64,000 nucleotides of DNA from Tetrapyrgos nigripes (lineage: Eukaryota; Basidiomycota; Agaricomycetes; Agaricales; Campanellaceae). Both the position numbers and the translations under genes were made by a program. The DNA is taken from contig JAACJM010000265.1 of assembly GCA_013368315.1 (NCBI GenBank), positions 1 through 64,000 of the forward strand, given 5' to 3'. The notes under the pieces are model-generated. The model was not told the DNA's origin and did not search any database. It was given only the letters and a program-made list of their open reading frames with translations. Below are positions 24,931 through 35,173 of the stretch, piece after piece (the stretch's first letter is position 1; each line of letters starts with the position of its first letter).

Positions 24931-25142
24931 TCTTTCTTTCTGTTCTGTGTATATAAGCTTAGAGTAATAGCTCCCTAGTCCCCATCTTGACCTCTTCGTC
25001 TTGGGACTAGGTGAGCATCTCATGTATTCCTTGTCTTTATTCAATATTAACTTTGTCTTGGGACTAGTCTCTCATTGTTATCTGTCTACTGTTGTTCTGT
25101 CTACGCCTACTGCTTAGAGCCAAGTGTGTGCTCTTTATCACA
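24931..25142 (+). repeat. Left LTR of A, 5' truncated
   Basis: Matches 38564-38772 with no substitutions that I can see and one 3-bp indel (ctacgcctactgc versus ctactactgc). It begins only about 20 bp before the TATATAAG box at 24950, so the U3 part is missing. Ends TATCACA. Confidence 0.85.
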
Positions 25143-25144
25143 TT

Positions 25145-25154
25145 AGGTCAAGAT
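25145..25154 (+). promoter_or_regulatory. Candidate self-priming PBS of A
   Basis: AGGTCAAGAT, two bases after the LTR, is exactly complementary to ATCTTGACCT at 24984-24993, which lies 34 nt after the start of the TATA box and so at the predicted transcript 5' end. This is the arrangement of self-priming Tf1/sushi-type elements. Confidence 0.6.
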
Positions 25155-25299
25155 CTCTTGCTGCACCAACAGCCTAGTTATCAGGTTGTCCTTGCAGAAA
25201 CTCTGTTACCATGTCTACAGCACCCTCTTGAGCATCATCTTGTGCTTCTCATACTTCTTGTGCACCCAGTTCTGTATCCAGCAAGTCGTCCTGTCGAGG

Positions 25300-26795
25300 A
25301 CAACTACACAGCTTTGATCTAGTCAATCAGAGACACGTCTGCTTTGATATCAACAGTTACTTGATGGAGATGAAGGATTCTTTAACTGTGCAAGTCATCC
25401 TTGTCCAAACGCTTATATCCGTTCCATTCCCCAAGTTCGTTACTATAACTGGGAAGACAACGACGACACTCATATTGACTGTATTGTCTTACCCACCAGT
25501 CCAGCCTTTCTCTGTCAGCACTTCCGTTACCTACTGTTTCCATCACCCACATCCCATATCCCTATCACTCCAATGTCTCTTATTCCTTCAGATATCAAAC
25601 TGTCTGAACAAGGTCAACAACCCCATTTCGATATGCACCGTGCTGAACAAATTCATCAGGCAGCTACCATTCAGGACATCATAAATGCTCATGGACTTCT
25701 CCAAGAGCAGGTCACTACATTCCTCCAATGCATAAACCAGCAACAACCCCAGCCTCAAGCTCACACAATAAGCCAGAGCTCTGATAAATTCAGTATGGCC
25801 AAGCCTGAACCCTTCAAGGGTAAGGCTGTAGATGTCAGGTCCTTCCTGGCGTCTTTCAGGAACTGGGCTGGAGAACAGAGGGATATTGCTGGAAATGAAC
25901 AAAAGATGATCCAATCTGCACTCTCATTCATGCAGGGAGAGGCTGGCATTTGGGCTGCACCATACATCGAAGAAGCAATGGCATATGATGGAACTGAACA
26001 AACCACCAACCCGTTTAACAGGACTTGGAATGCATTTGTGGAAGTCTTCAAAGCACGATTTGAGTCACTAGAAGAACAAGCAGATGCACGAGATGTGATA
26101 GAAGGTTTAGTCCAGGGGAAACAGACAGTTGCAAAGTACATTCAGGTATTCAGAGACTTGGGTCAGAGGACAGGATACTCCGATGAAGATCTCCAAGTTC
26201 GTCTTGAACGAGGACTCAATTATAATCTCGGTGTTGGCTTAGCCCCCATTGAGGCAGTGAAAGGCAAGCCAATTTCACTTGATGATTTGGTTAAAAGGAT
26301 CACCACTCTCAAGAACCTCATCCACCACAAGCAGGGTCATAAGACCACCACTACTACCTCCACTTCTACCTCCACTTCCGATCCCTATGCTATGGACATT
26401 GACGCCACTCACACTGGTGTAAAACACGTGAAGACTACCTTCGTGCTATGCAAAACCATTGCTATGGTTGCAGTGCTCCAGGCCACATGAAGCCTCAGTG
26501 CAACCATAAGGAGGCCAAGTGTAACTACTGTGCTCAGAAGGGTCATTTGGATTGTGTTTGTCAGGACAAGTTCATGGGTCTTGACCGTAATAGAGGATTA
26601 CATCCTCAGGGGCAACGCATTGCCGCCACTAATACAGACGACTACTTCACATTATTTCCATCTGAATCCCCAACTGTTCCTTCTACGTCCACTACTCCAT
26701 CCCCAGATTATTCTGCACAACTCACTGCTCTCCAAAATGCTATGACTCAACAGGCTGCGATTTTGGCTATGTTTATGAAGAAGATGGATTTTTAA
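25300..26795 (+). pseudogene. Element A gag (capsid and zinc knuckles), frameshifted
   Basis: A gag N-terminal motif RHVCFDINSYL (about 25330) is shared with element B. The main frame 25573-26490 carries a Ty3-type capsid core (PFKGKAVDVRSFLASFRNWAGEQ ... FEVFKARF-like). A frameshift near 26450 then leads into 26448-26795, with two CCHC zinc knuckles (CYGCSAPGHMKPQC and CNYCAQKGHLDCVC) and a C-terminal helix. It would package the RNA if intact. Confidence 0.8.
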
Positions 26796-26800
26796 AGTGG

Positions 26801-27226
26801 GTGCCCGTTCCAGCCGTGTGGACAACACCCTTCGAACAATTTTCTATGATTTCTACCTCCCCATACGACTCTATTTCCACATGTAAAATATCATTTATTC
26901 AGGAAATAGATCCTCTTTCATCGCATTTCTGTGTGGGAGTAAAATTACAAGGAGCAAACCGAAGTCTAGACACAACGGCAATGATAGACAGTGGAGCAAC
27001 AGCATTATTTCTGGGAAGGGACTTTGTAATGAAACATTGTATTCAAACGTTCCAACTAAAGCAACCCATTAATGTTTTCAACATTGATGGAACCTCAAAC
27101 CAAGCAGGACGTATTGAGAGGTTTGCACGTTTGGGACTTACTGTCAATGGACAGGAAAACTGGATGGATTTTTTGGTCACAGACATTGGAGGCGAAGGTA
27201 TCATTCTAGGATTACCTTGGCTATGA
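26801..27226 (+). pseudogene. Element A aspartic protease
   Basis: Retropepsin with active-site MIDSGATALF and the C-terminal IILGLPWL motif; a TGA at 27224-27226 follows where element B reads Arg (CGT), and coding continues in frame with NPEVDW. Processes the Gag-Pol polyprotein in working elements. Confidence 0.8.
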
Positions 27227-27229
27227 CAG

Positions 27230-28120
27230 ATAAATCCTGAAGTAGACTGGAAAAGAGAGGAGGTAAAGAGACAAAAGGCAACAGTTGAAGAGGTCGTAGA
27301 TGAAGGTGATTCGATGGAATGGGGAGGTACCATCAGAAAGAGAGGATTTGATAGTGGATAAAGAGGAGGAACAGAGGGAAGAAAGAGTAACATCTGATTT
27401 GGAGGAGGAAGAAACCCCCTTTTGCTGCATCTGTGCTAATTGGACAACTCAAAGGAAATGGTGGAAGGCAGGGATTCTTCAAGAACCAAATGAGGAAGTT
27501 ACACTTATTCTCAACAGCTTGCAGAGCAAGCTCAAAAGGACAAACCCAAGCAGATGTTCAAACAGATGGTACCGGCACAATACTGAGATTTCACAAAAGT
27601 ATTCTCAGAAATGGAGTCTGAACAACTTCCTGCTCATAAATCCTGGGATCATGCTATCGAACTGGTACTGGAAGCACCAGAAACTATGCGCACGAAAATC
27701 TATCCAAAGAGTTAGATCAGTTCCTGGAGGATAACTTATGCAAGGGATATATTCAACTGTCCAAATCACCACTATTGTTGCCAGTCTTCTTTGTAAAAAA
27801 GAAGGATGGCAAATTGCGGTTCATACAAGACTATTGAAAGCTGAATCAGTTCACAATCAAAAACTGTCACCCTCTCCCTGTGGTCACCGACATTATCAGT
27901 CGTCTGCAGAAAGCCCAATACTTTACCAAGTTCATGTACATTAGGGATACAACAACATACAAATCAAGTCTGGAGATGAATGGAAGGCAGCATCTGCTAC
28001 AAATAGGGGATTATTTGAACCTAAGGTCATGTTCTTTGGACTCACCAATTCCCTGGCAACCTTCCAATCTCTAATGAATTCAATATTTGCTGATTTAATC
28101 GCTGCAGGGAAAGTAGCTGT
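27230..28120 (+). pseudogene. Element A reverse transcriptase, N-terminal part, heavily decayed
   Basis: Fragments in several frames match element [29 protein letters not shown] followed by TGA at 27835-27837 (CGA in intact relatives), TDIISRLQKAQYFTKF, and [12 protein letters not shown]. The frame is cut at 28120 by element C in codons just before the YLDD box. Confidence 0.7.
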
Positions 28121-28260
28121 TGGAGTAGCTAACTGTGAGGATGGCGATGAGATGGTTGTTGCTATAATTGATCCTTGACTACCGACAAGGCCTATCTACC
28201 TCTAAAGCTACTGTCAAACATGTACAAATAGTGTCTAACCTCACAGAATGCCCTACTCCA
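28121..28260 (-). repeat. LTR of C, 3' copy (left in window)
   Basis: Bounded by TGGAGTAG/CTACTCCA-type ends (TGGAGTAG at 28121, CCTACTCCA at 28260). 140 bp, unusually short. Confidence 0.9.
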
Positions 28261-28317
28261 TGTGCCCCCACTAAAAAAATGGCGGCGTCCTCGTCACCTG
28301 CATGAACCTCCCTGTCT

Positions 28318-28875
28318 TTACTCCTCATCTATATCCTCCCATTCCGAGTCTGTCTCCTCTTCCGCGACTTCTGCAAATAGTCTCAACCTCCTTGCGTGTA
28401 TCTCCCCTTCTACCTTAACTCCTTTCATCGTCTCCAGTCTATATGAATTCACGTTTCTTCCCACTACCCTGTGTGGTATTGACCACAAAGGCGTCAGTTT
28501 GCATTTGGTTTTGAATGTGTTGAATAAATCCCCTCTCTCGATCTGTACCAAATCTCCCACTTTGAATACTACCTCTTTTCTCGTCTGCTTTTTTACTGCC
28601 CTGTCGAAAATCACCTTCCTTCTGTTCGCATGGCGTACGGTATTTTCATACCCATCCACCCTTTGCTGCTCTACATAGGCTGCGTTGATTGTGACGTCGT
28701 TTGGGGTTATGGCTGTTATTGCTGTTTCGAAGGGAGTCATGGGTGTGTTTATGGCGATGCCGAGAAGTAATTCCTTTGGGGAGTACTGCAAGGCTGGCAA
28801 CGTTCTGTTGTTGAGTGTTTCCACTGCTTCGTTTAGGTACTCCGGCCAGCGTTCTGGTAGGGATTCCCAAGACAT
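28318..28875 (-). pseudogene. Element C integrase C-terminal region
   Basis: Frame offset from the main pol frame by a shift near 28900. Contains PERWPEYLNEAVETLNNR, KELLLGI, and KVGDLVQIERGDL with the following SH3-like barrel part (PHRVVGRNVNSYRLE), the usual C-terminal integrase layout. An acidic tail ends the protein at 28318. Confidence 0.75.
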
Positions 28876-28894
28876 GTTCTTGAAGTGCTTGGAG

Positions 28895-30712
28895 TTAATG
28901 CTGAGATTCGGTGCTACCAGGCATTTCAGGACATGTAGTAGGAGTTTGTTGGTACCCTCGACAAGGCTGTTGACCCACGCAGAGTAGGTTGGTGTGAATC
29001 TTTGTTTGATGCCCTGTTTTCGCGCAAAAGTCTGCTACTTCCTGGTTTTTAAAGTGTGACCCGTTGTTGGACATGAAGGTGTCTGGTCTTGTGTAAAGTC
29101 GGCATATTTCCCCCAGACTTTCTAGTGTTGTTTTCGCTGACCCTTTCTTTTTGAACTTGTAGACCCAAACATGTTGCGAGAACCCGTCGATGTATACTCC
29201 CAGCTGGTTCCATCCTCCCTTTCCTTTCGACATCGATAGGTAATCCCCTGCCAGCAATTCGAAAGGGTGTCGACGTGTTATTGGCTCCAACAGCGAATTT
29301 AGGTGGGGCGCACCAAAATTCGTGCATTGTCCACATCCTTTAATCCCCTCCATAATCGCTTTGTCCAATCCTGGGCACCACACCTTGTCTAGCAACGCGA
29401 TCTTGACTAGGTCTCTCCCAAAATGTCCTCCTTTCTCATGCTCTTCTCTCGCCATTGTCACCACTTCTTTCCATGGCACACATTCTACCCTGGTACGCGC
29501 TCTGACACTCTTGGAATTCCCCACTCGCCATAACTTCCTGCTTTCATCATCTATCATGTACCCTTTCGCTCGGTGTCTAGCTCTCCACCTCCTCTCATAC
29601 GAACCCGTCACTTGCAGTCCTTCTATTGCCTCGATTACTTCCACAAACATCCTTTCATCCTGAAATCTCTCCTTCATGTCTTCGTACTTGCTCCTATGTA
29701 CCTGTACCCGGCACACATCGTTCACCAAACCCTTGCTCACTTCCCAATCTTCCGAGACTGTCCATTCACTGCCATCTCCATCTTCTCTCGGTTTGCCTTC
29801 CCACTTTCTGCTCAACCCGTCAGCCACCACATTCAGTCTTCCCAGTATATGTCTCATGTCTGCAATACAGTAGGACATGATGCCATCGTGCCATCGAGCA
29901 TGCGCTGCATTGAGTTCTTTGTTATTGAGGACGTCCCGTAATGCCTGACAATCCATTTCGATTTCTACCGGAAATCCCCAGATGACGTCTGAGAACTTGT
30001 CTAAGCTAAACTTGAGTGCTGCGAACTCAAGTAGGAATGGTTTGTAGCGTCGCTCTGATGTTGACGTGCACTTGGATGCAAAGGCTATAGGGAATCGTTT
30101 TTCTGTTATCGTGCCGTCCTGCCTTTTCACCTTTGTTCTCTGGGCTAGTACTGCTGCGAACCCTTCTTTGCATCCGTCTGACGTGACTATGAAGTTGGAT
30201 CCGTCCCACTGTGGAGCTTTCAATACCGGTTGCGATGTCAGTGCTGCCTTCAGCGCCAAGAACACTTCTGCATGTTTATCTTCCCACCGCTCCTTCAGCT
30301 TATAAGCTGACATTGCGTTTCTCCATGCACTTTTTCTGCATCCCTTTGGCACTTCAACCTCTTTCAACAAATCTCGTAACGGCCCTTCTTTCCTTGCATA
30401 TCCTTTGACTAGGTCTCGGAAATGACCTGTTAGTCCTAGGAATGATGATAGATGCAAGGCGTCTTCTGGAACTGGCCAGTCGACTATGGCTGTAAGTTTT
30501 GCCGGATCTGTTGTGACGCCTTCACTGCTGACTTTAGCTCCTATGAAAATGCCTTCCGATACAAAGAACTCTGATTTGGCTGTTGACAGTGACAGATCTT
30601 TTTCCTGAACTTGTTCGAAAATCCGCTTCAACTTCCCAATCATCTCTTCGAAGCTATTTGCTGCAGCTCCCCCATCGTCCACAAAGAGTTCTATGGTGCC
30701 GTCCCTTAACAA
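28895..30712 (-). pseudogene. Element C pol: RT C-terminal part, RNase H, integrase core
   Basis: 605-residue frame starting with the RT box FVDDGG (YxDD variant), connection region FLGLTGHFRDL, RNase H (TSDGCKEGFAAVLAQ, EFAALKFSLDKF, MDCQALRDVL), integrase zinc motif (HEKGGHF ... CGQC) and core. In the core the first Asp (LLAGDYLSM) is present, but the second reads FMSNNGSHF, Asn for the expected catalytic Asp, a single G-to-A change in a CpG. The frame then shifts before the catalytic Glu (the VEGTNK region lies in another frame). The link to the upstream RT part is broken by an extra base in a G run at about 30715. Confidence 0.85.
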
Positions 30713-31701
30713 GTCCCCAAATTCTCCCCAGTTAGGTGCGTGAAGGTCGATGGAGCCCCTGTGAGACCGAATGGCATTCTGATGTACCAGAAATAGCCTC
30801 TTCCCTCGACGTAGAAGGCGGTGTATGGTCTTGATTCTGGTGCTACTTTGACTGCATAGAAACCGGATGTGAAATCAAAGAACGACAGGTATTTGTGACC
30901 ACTTAATGCTTGTTGCTTGGTTCTGATGTCCCCCTGTGGCATAGGTGCGATCTCTGTGTGTTTGTTAACCTCGGTGAAGTTTTGGCATATTCTCCATTTC
31001 GGTGGTTTGGTGGTCTCATCGTGTGGCACTTGGGTTTCGTTTGGCTCGGGTCGTGGTGGTAGATTATCGAAGTGGGATGGTAGACCAGCTGCTACGCATT
31101 GGTCGTTAATGCGATGTTGCAACTCCTCTAATGATAGTCCCCCTTTTTCATGTGCTTTCTTTGCCAGTGTCATTGGAGAGATGCACTTGACTTCGTCGGG
31201 TTTCACGTGTTTGATGATGCCTGCAGCTAGTAGCTCGTCTAGCTTCCCATGGAGATACTCTCTCTGTGGTGGTGTTAGACGCTTTTGACCCACTTTGGTA
31301 CGCATTTTTGCTCCTTCTGGTACTTTCAGTGTGTGCACTGCCCCCTTGACTGGCCGTACCTCGCTGACTGAAAGTGCGAAGCAATCTGCGTATTTTGCAA
31401 TCAATGCTTCCACCTCCTGTCATTCCGCCCTTGATAAATCGTCCCCTATTTTCACCAACTTTAATATTTCTCGTACGTGCTCTGGCTTGAATGCTCCTTC
31501 GTCGCCGTCGTTTCGGGTGAACAATGATTCATTTGATGTATTTGCATCCAAGGCCTCGGGTATGATGTCAGATCCAGGTGAGTAATCCACGGTTTCTCCC
31601 GGTTCGATGAGGTATACATGTGGGGTGTTTTCGTTTACTGGGTTGGTTTGGTCAGTAACGTTCTCGGTTTTGGGGTCAATGGCATCAGAAACTCCCCTCA
31701 A
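30706..31701 (-). pseudogene. Element C RT N-terminal part
   Basis: Two in-frame pieces (31701-31420, 31413-30706) separated by a TGA at 31417-31419. Contains ADCFALSVSEV, PPQREYL, the WRICQNFTEVNKHT and SFFDFTSGFYAVKVAPESR (first catalytic Asp), and YIRMPFGLTGAPSTF boxes of a Ty3-type RT. Confidence 0.82.
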
Positions 31702-31900
31702 GGGGGTGCGTTACTTCCCCCCAGTGAGTTTGAACGCTTTCTCTTGTGTTTGATGCTTCTAAATGCTTCCTTCCTCTCTCGTATTGTGGATCCTTTCTTT
31801 CCCCACCAATACCGTTGCCTGCCTGTACTCCTACTATACTTCTCCTGATTTTGTTTCCGCTCCCTCTTCCGTTCTTCTCTTCTCTGCTCTAGCCTTTCTG

Positions 31901-32722
31901 TCAACTCCTGTCTTTTGTGCCTATCTCACTCTTTTGGTGTTTCAAACACATATGAATATGGCGATGATGTTCTTTTCTTTTCCTGTGAATGGTGAGTGGG
32001 TATCGTATCCTCGTTACTGAATGGTAACTGGGGACTTCCCTATCCCAGGGGATATCTGTATCTACAGATACCCCCTTTTCATTGTGCGCAGCGCCATTCG
32101 GCTTATTCTTTGGTTTCCTCCCCTCTTCGCTCGCCAGTTTCTCTGCCTCCTCTAGTATTGGCATACATTGCAGGTCTCCCTTCAACGTTTCACGCCTAGC
32201 CTCAGCTTTGACCTCCTCATCTTCCACCTCCTCTATTGTCACTGTGCATACCCGTTTGTCTTTTGTTATTTTCTCTCCCAGTCCGGTGTTGAATATAGTT
32301 CTCGACTCTTTCCCCACCTTGACCTTGATGGTGTTGTGCTCGTATTCGTGAATTGCCTTGAACTTTTGTAACAATGGTTTTCCGAATAGTATGTCCCAGT
32401 TGTTTTTGCTGTCGAACACCTCAAATGATCCTGGTGCTTCCAGACCTTCTACCCGAACTGTTCCACTCCAATTTGCGACTGATGGCACTATGCGTCCATC
32501 CGCCATGCGCATGATCTTTGTCGATGTGTTCCAACCCTCTATCTTCCCCTTTAGGCTGTTGTATACCTCGATGTCCATACACGCTGCCATTGCTCCGTCA
32601 TCCACCAATGTCGACACACTGGCCTTTTTCCCATTCTTATCCACCAATTCAACTGACATGTTGAATGGTTCACTTGCGCGGCTTTTGGACGCTCTCCACT
32701 GTATGTACATCGGTGATATCAT
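31901..32722 (-). pseudogene. Element C aspartic protease-like region with DDGA active site
   Basis: The retropepsin motif reads LVDDGAMAACMD, with DDG instead of D(S/T)G, followed by WDILFGKPLLQKF in place of IILG. The same variation is, as far as I recall, seen in a group of agaricomycete Ty3 elements, so it may be a lineage feature and not damage. A long charged tail links it to RT. Confidence 0.7.
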
Positions 32723-32788
32723 TCTCGAATATACAATGATGACTACTGCTTGGAGAAGAGTCCGTAACCTGGGTCATACGGTCGCCAT

Positions 32789-34178
32789 TCAATCCGTTGA
32801 CCCTTCCCCATTTCCCGGGCTGAAGCTGGCAAAAATGTCCTCGATATCTTCACTCCCTACTACATTGATCCTAACCGCGTTGGACCTTCCCAATTCTCTT
32901 TGCACAAATGCCCTCCAATCCCCTTCAGTCTTCGTGATCTTAGATGGCGATGTGCATTCCATGTCCTTCCCATGCCAGCTTTTCCTGCATTTAAAACATT
33001 CCCCTGACCCCGGCTTGAGTGTTCCCGGTGCGTATGGGTAGGACATTTGTTTGGTAAAGGTGACGTTGGTGCCATATGTTCTGTGAAACTGTCTGACGTC
33101 GTTTTTTCCAGTCCTCTACACCTTGTGTTGTGTTGGGGCGTTGGGCATAGTTGTCGACTTTGGTGCGTAACGTGTTTTTCTGTCCATCATTCAAGTGGCT
33201 TGGGAGCGGTTTTTTGGCGAATGGAAGCAATGGTGGTGGTGTGGCAATTTGTGCTTTTGCAAATGCTCGGGCTAAGGGCTTGCTAGGTGTTTCTGGGGTT
33301 TGCGGTATGCGAGTGCTCATCTCCTCTAATCTCTGCAGTCTCTCCTCCTTCTCCTTCGCATCTTTGATGGCCTGTACTCCAACGTCCTTGATCGCATCCG
33401 TGAATTCCTTCCAATTCTTCGTGCTTGCTGAGACTTTTTCCCTTAGGAAACTCGGCAGGTTATCGTGTACCGAAACAATATCTGATGCTGTGTCTGTGAT
33501 GCTGGCAGCTTTGGCCGTGTCTAGGAGGCAACATGCAAAGCGCTGGTGAGTCCATTCCTTTGTATCCTCATCTCGTGTCCCTAATTCCTTCCAAGTGATT
33601 CGCATCGCCAATAATTCCTTCCTGTAGTCGGAGGATGTGGGTTCTGTGACGACTGGTGCAGGGAATTCCGTTAGGAACTCTACCTTAAACTTCTTCCAGT
33701 CTGCTTTTGTCGCTTCATCCAACTTCCCATACCAGGTATCAACTCGGCTGCCTGCTTTGAAGAGCAGACTGATGCTATCCCCCATTTCTGTTGCTGGGAT
33801 TTGTACGCCTCGCATGTACATCTCTGCTTCCCTTAGGAAGTCTAGCGGGTTGAGTTTCTCGTCATTTCCTCCCGTGAACTTCGGGATCGTTGTTGTCATT
33901 ACATGTGTATTAGGTTTCGGTTTTGGTGCTGTGTCTGGTGTTGTTGGTCGAGAGGGTATGTGTGAATTGGGTTCTGATGGGTTTACTAGGTTGAATCTGG
34001 AGCGATGTACGAAATCTACCCAGCTTTCGGTGGGTCTTTTTTCGAGTGGCTGCGGTGGCAGTGAAGTGGGCGGTGTAGCGTGGCTTGGTGCTGATGCGGA
34101 ATCGTTTCCTGATGATTCCGTTAAAGATGATTCTGTCAACGACGACTCTGTTGTGAGTGTAGTCGAGGTGGTTGGCAC
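32789..34178 (-). pseudogene. Element C gag with zinc knuckle, frameshifted
   Basis: Ser/Thr-rich N terminus, then a capsid-like domain (IPKFTGGNDEKLNPLDFLREAEMYMRG ... WKKFKVEFLTEFP), a coiled-coil stretch (DAKEKEERLQRLEEMS), and a knuckle ECFKCRKSWHGKDMEC in a second frame after a shift near 33020. The true start is not resolved; the open frame continues upstream of 34178 without a clear ATG. Confidence 0.75.
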
Positions 34179-34318
34179 TGGCGTGTTTGGAATGAAACGG
34201 CCTCTACTGTCCCTTGGTCTATTCGCAATTTTGTCGTTCTACTCGTTTTTCGTTGGTTTCTCTGTGTTTCTATATTCGTTTTGCATATGCGGGTGTGTGG
34301 TGTGCAGTGAGAATCGCA

Positions 34319-34331
34319 CTCTCGTCACCAA
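34319..34331 (-). promoter_or_regulatory. tRNA-type primer-binding site of C
   Basis: On the minus strand TGGTGACGAGAG begins three bases after the 5' LTR. The TGG start fits the CCA end of a tRNA. The tRNA species was not determined. Confidence 0.55.
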
Positions 34332-34333
34332 GA

Positions 34334-34473
34334 TGGAGTAGCTAACTGTGAGGATGGCGATGAGATGATTGTTGCTATGATTGATCCTTGACTACCGACA
34401 AGGCCTATCTACCTCTACAGCTACTGTCAAACATGTACAAATAGTGTCTAACCTCACAGAATGCCCTACTCCA
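34334..34473 (-). repeat. LTR of C, 5' copy (right in window)
   Basis: 140 bp, differs from the other copy at three positions, bounded by TGGAGTAG and CTACTCCA. Confidence 0.9.
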
Positions 34474-35173
34474 CTGTATATCTGGACGACATCCTTATCT
34501 TCAGTGGGTTGTTAGAAGAAGTACAAGCAGTTACACAGGAAGTTTTGAAGAGGTTAGAAAAGCATGATTTATATTTGAGGCCAGAGAAGTGTGAGTTCGA
34601 GCAGGAGAAGATTGAATATCTAGGACTGGTAATAGGGGAGGGGCAGGTATGAATGGATCCAGTGAAGGTAGCAGCAGTAAAGGATTGGAAGACACCGAAG
34701 ACACTCCAAGATCTACGAGGGTTCCTGGGATTTGCCAATTTCTACTGACGCGTTATTAAAGACTTCTCTAAGATAGCCAGGCCACTCCATGACTTGACAT
34801 GTAAAAATGTCACATTTGACTGGGGAACTCATCAGCAAGCAGCTTTTGAGCAACTCAGAGAAGCTTTTGTGTCAGCACTGATCCTTACCCTTTGGGAACC
34901 TGGAAAGCCGACGAGGATAGAAGTGGATGCATCAGAATTTGCAACAGGGGGAGTGTTGATGCAGAAGTTAGAGGATGGTCTTTGGCACCCAGTCGCATTT
35001 TGTTCTTCCTCCATGCAACCTGTTGAACGGAATTACAAGATATATGATCAGGAAATGCTTGTGATTATAGAGGCATTGAAGGACTGGAGGCATTATTTGG
35101 AGAGACAACCAGAGGCATTCAAAATTGTAACCGATCATTCCAACCTAGAGTTCTGGCATACAGCTCAGGATCT
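34474..35173 (+). pseudogene. Element A RT C-terminal part and RNase H N-terminal part
   Basis: Resumes with [11 protein letters not shown] (RT active site) and [24 protein letters not shown] codons follow at about 34651 and 34746 (the latter CGA in element B: FANFYRRF). RNase H begins with RIEVDASEFATGGVLMQ, EMLVIIEALKDWRHYLE and TDHSNLEFW, and is cut by element D at 35173. Confidence 0.82.

Larger units (their letters stand above)
28121..34473 (-). mobile_element. Complete Ty3-like retrotransposon C, 6353 bp, minus orientation
   Basis: LTRs of 140 bp at both ends (28121-28260, 34334-34473), differing at three positions. CTGT is duplicated at 28117-28120 and 34474-34477; excision restores element A's [11 protein letters not shown] codons. 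On the minus strand the 5' LTR is followed by TGGTGACGAGAG (tRNA-type PBS) and the 3' LTR is preceded by GTGGGGGC (polypurine tract). Gene order gag, protease, RT, RNase H, integrase. All genes carry lesions. Confidence 0.92.

Noticed and set aside
24931..25142. Complete left LTR of element A
   Set aside because: It matches only the last 209 bp of the 511-bp right LTR.
29049..34341. Plus-strand ORFs across element C, including the 227- and 234-residue ones
   Set aside because: All are antisense shadows of C's minus-strand gag and pol.
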